A stretch of DNA of 64,000 nt from CAVVJA01 sp963809815. Lineage in GTDB: Bacteria > Actinomycetota > Actinomycetes > Mycobacteriales > Jatrophihabitantaceae. The DNA lies in the NCBI GenBank assembly GCA_963809815.1, contig CAWELM010000012.1, positions 1 to 64,000 on the forward strand, read 5' to 3'. Shown here in pieces: positions 63,025 to 64,000 of the stretch. Position numbers and translations under genes: made by a program. A model generated the notes under the pieces. The model saw nothing but the letters and a program-made list of their open reading frames with translations. It was not told the origin of the DNA and made no database searches. Every line of letters starts with the position of its first letter. Position 1 is the stretch's first letter.

Positions 63025-64000
63025 GTGACCGTTCGTGTGGGCATCAACGGATTCGGCCGGATCGGTCGGAACTTCTTCCGCGCTGTGCAAGCATCCGGGG
63101 CCGACCTCGATATCGTCGCGGCGAACGATCTTGGCGATGTGGCCACGATGGCCCATCTGCTGAAGTACGACAGCATTCTGGGCCGCTACCCGGAACCCGT
63201 CCGGACCACTGAGGACGGCATCCAGGTTGGCGATCGCACGCTGAAGATCCTGGCTGAGCGAGACCCGGCGGCGCTGCCGTGGGCCGACCTCGGAATCGAT
63301 GTCGTGATCGAGTCGACGGGTTTGTTCACCAAAGCCGCCGCGGCCCGCAAACACGTCGACGCCGGTGCCAAGAAGGTCATTATCTCCGCACCCGCCAGCG
63401 ACGAGGACGTCACGATCGTCATGGGCGTGAACGAAGGGGCATACGACAGCAGCAAGCACACGATCATCTCCAATGCGTCCTGCACCACGAACTGCCTCGG
63501 TCCGCTCGCGAAGGTTCTGGACGACGCCGTCGGAATCCAGCGCGGCCTGATGACGACGATCCACGCCTACACCCAGGACCAGAACCTGCAAGACGGCCCG
63601 CACAAGGACCTGCGGCGGGCGCGCGCGGCGGCGATCAACATCGTCCCCACATCGACAGGTGCGGCGAAGGCGATCGGTCTCGTCCTGCCGCAGCTTTCCG
63701 GCAAGCTCGACGGCTATGCGTTGCGGGTTCCGGTGCCCACCGGCTCGGCCACCGATCTGACCGTGACCGTCTCCCGCGATACGTCGGTCGACGAGGTCAA
63801 CGCGGCCTACCAGGCCGCTGCCGATGGCCCGTTCAAGGGCATCCTGACCTACACCGAAGACCCCATAGTGTCGACCGACATCATCACCGATCCGGCGTCG
63901 TGCATCTTCGACTCGGGGTTGACGAAGGTGATCGGCAATCAGGTGAAGGTGGTCGGCTGGTACGACAACGAGTGGGGTTACTCCAACCGGCTCGCGGATC
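63025..64000 (+). CDS. gap: Glyceraldehyde-3-phosphate dehydrogenase, 3' partial
   Basis: The frame is open from the GTG at 63025 to the window end, 325 codons of about 335. It starts VTVRVGINGFGRIGRNFFRA (NAD-binding), and the catalytic cysteine is Cys153 in SNASCTTNCLGPLAKVL. Later motifs are TTIHAYTQDQNLQDGPHKDL, INIVPTSTGAAKAIGLVLPQ and GWYDNEWGYSNRL. AAGGAG lies eight bases upstream of the GTG. This is the glycolytic enzyme; its place after whiA is standard in actinomycetes, where pgk and tpi usually follow. Confidence 0.97.
   Translation, partial: MTVRVGINGFGRIGRNFFRAVQASGADLDIVAANDLGDVATMAHLLKYDSILGRYPEPVRTTEDGIQVGDRTLKILAERDPAALPWADLGIDVVIESTGLFTKAAAARKHVDAGAKKVIISAPASDEDVTIVMGVNEGAYDSSKHTIISNASCTTNCLGPLAKVLDDAVGIQRGLMTTIHAYTQDQNLQDGPHKDLRRARAAAINIVPTSTGAAKAIGLVLPQLSGKLDGYALRVPVPTGSATDLTVTVSRDTSVDEVNAAYQAAADGPFKGILTYTEDPIVSTDIITDPASCIFDSGLTKVIGNQVKVVGWYDNEWGYSNRLAD

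Overview
The window is a G+C-rich chromosomal segment from an actinomycete. The support is strong GC bias at third codon positions, many GTG starts, ATGA/GTGA gene overlaps, the uvrC-rapZ-yvcK-whiA-gap order, a mycobacterial-type ligase LigC, an F420-type luciferase-like oxidoreductase, a DUF4032 protein, and an ECF42 sigma factor paired with a DGPF protein. The order or genus cannot be fixed from the sequence. No rRNA, tRNA, CRISPR array, insertion sequence or prophage was recognised. Both ends cut genes: an ArsR-type regulator on the left and gap on the right.

Left part (1-22.5 kb), mixed housekeeping and accessory genes: kup; an FtsX-type ABC exporter divergent from a two-component system; an F420-type LLM oxidoreductase whose 3' end runs antisense into the response regulator; the wreck of an ECF sigma factor gene; a DapB-like reductase without its catalytic histidine, paired with a methyltransferase; a cyclopropane-fatty-acid synthase family enzyme; a TAP-like lipoprotein hydrolase; ligC; a lone RibD-type reductase; an agmatinase; a molybdopterin oxidoreductase with its flavin reductase; and two tandem 219-residue secreted paralogues of unknown role.

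Middle part (22.5-36 kb): trehalose and glycogen genes treZ and glgX-treY, separated by a PPK2 kinase and an ECF42/DGPF cassette. Next comes a TerC-family membrane protein behind a clear yybP-ykoY (Mn2+) riboswitch. The 3' strand of its P1 helix is exactly complementary to the terC Shine-Dalgarno region, which gives a simple translational ON switch. uvrB follows.

Thiamine part (35.7-45.8 kb): a TPP riboswitch leads thiO-thiS-thiG, an NCS1 permease, psuG and psuK on the minus strand, apparently one transcript joining thiazole synthesis with pseudouridine breakdown. thiE, thiD and tenA are separate units without a riboswitch. A perfect CRP/GlxR-type palindrome lies between thiE, which looks leaderless, and a large DUF348/G5/transglycosylase protein of the RpfB type.

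Right part (45.9-64 kb): two tandem YkuD-type L,D-transpeptidase-like secreted proteins; a DHA2-type MFS exporter with a palindromic operator candidate; an MBL-fold hydrolase; two protein-kinase-fold proteins (DUF4032 and RIO-like); ung; then uvrA, a deaminase that may act on aminodeoxyfutalosine, uvrC, rapZ, yvcK, whiA and gap, all co-oriented and mostly overlapping.

The items most worth testing are the terC riboswitch geometry, the TPP-riboswitch/pseudouridine operon, the DapB-like/methyltransferase pair, the CRP site and the four-cysteine tandem paralogues.
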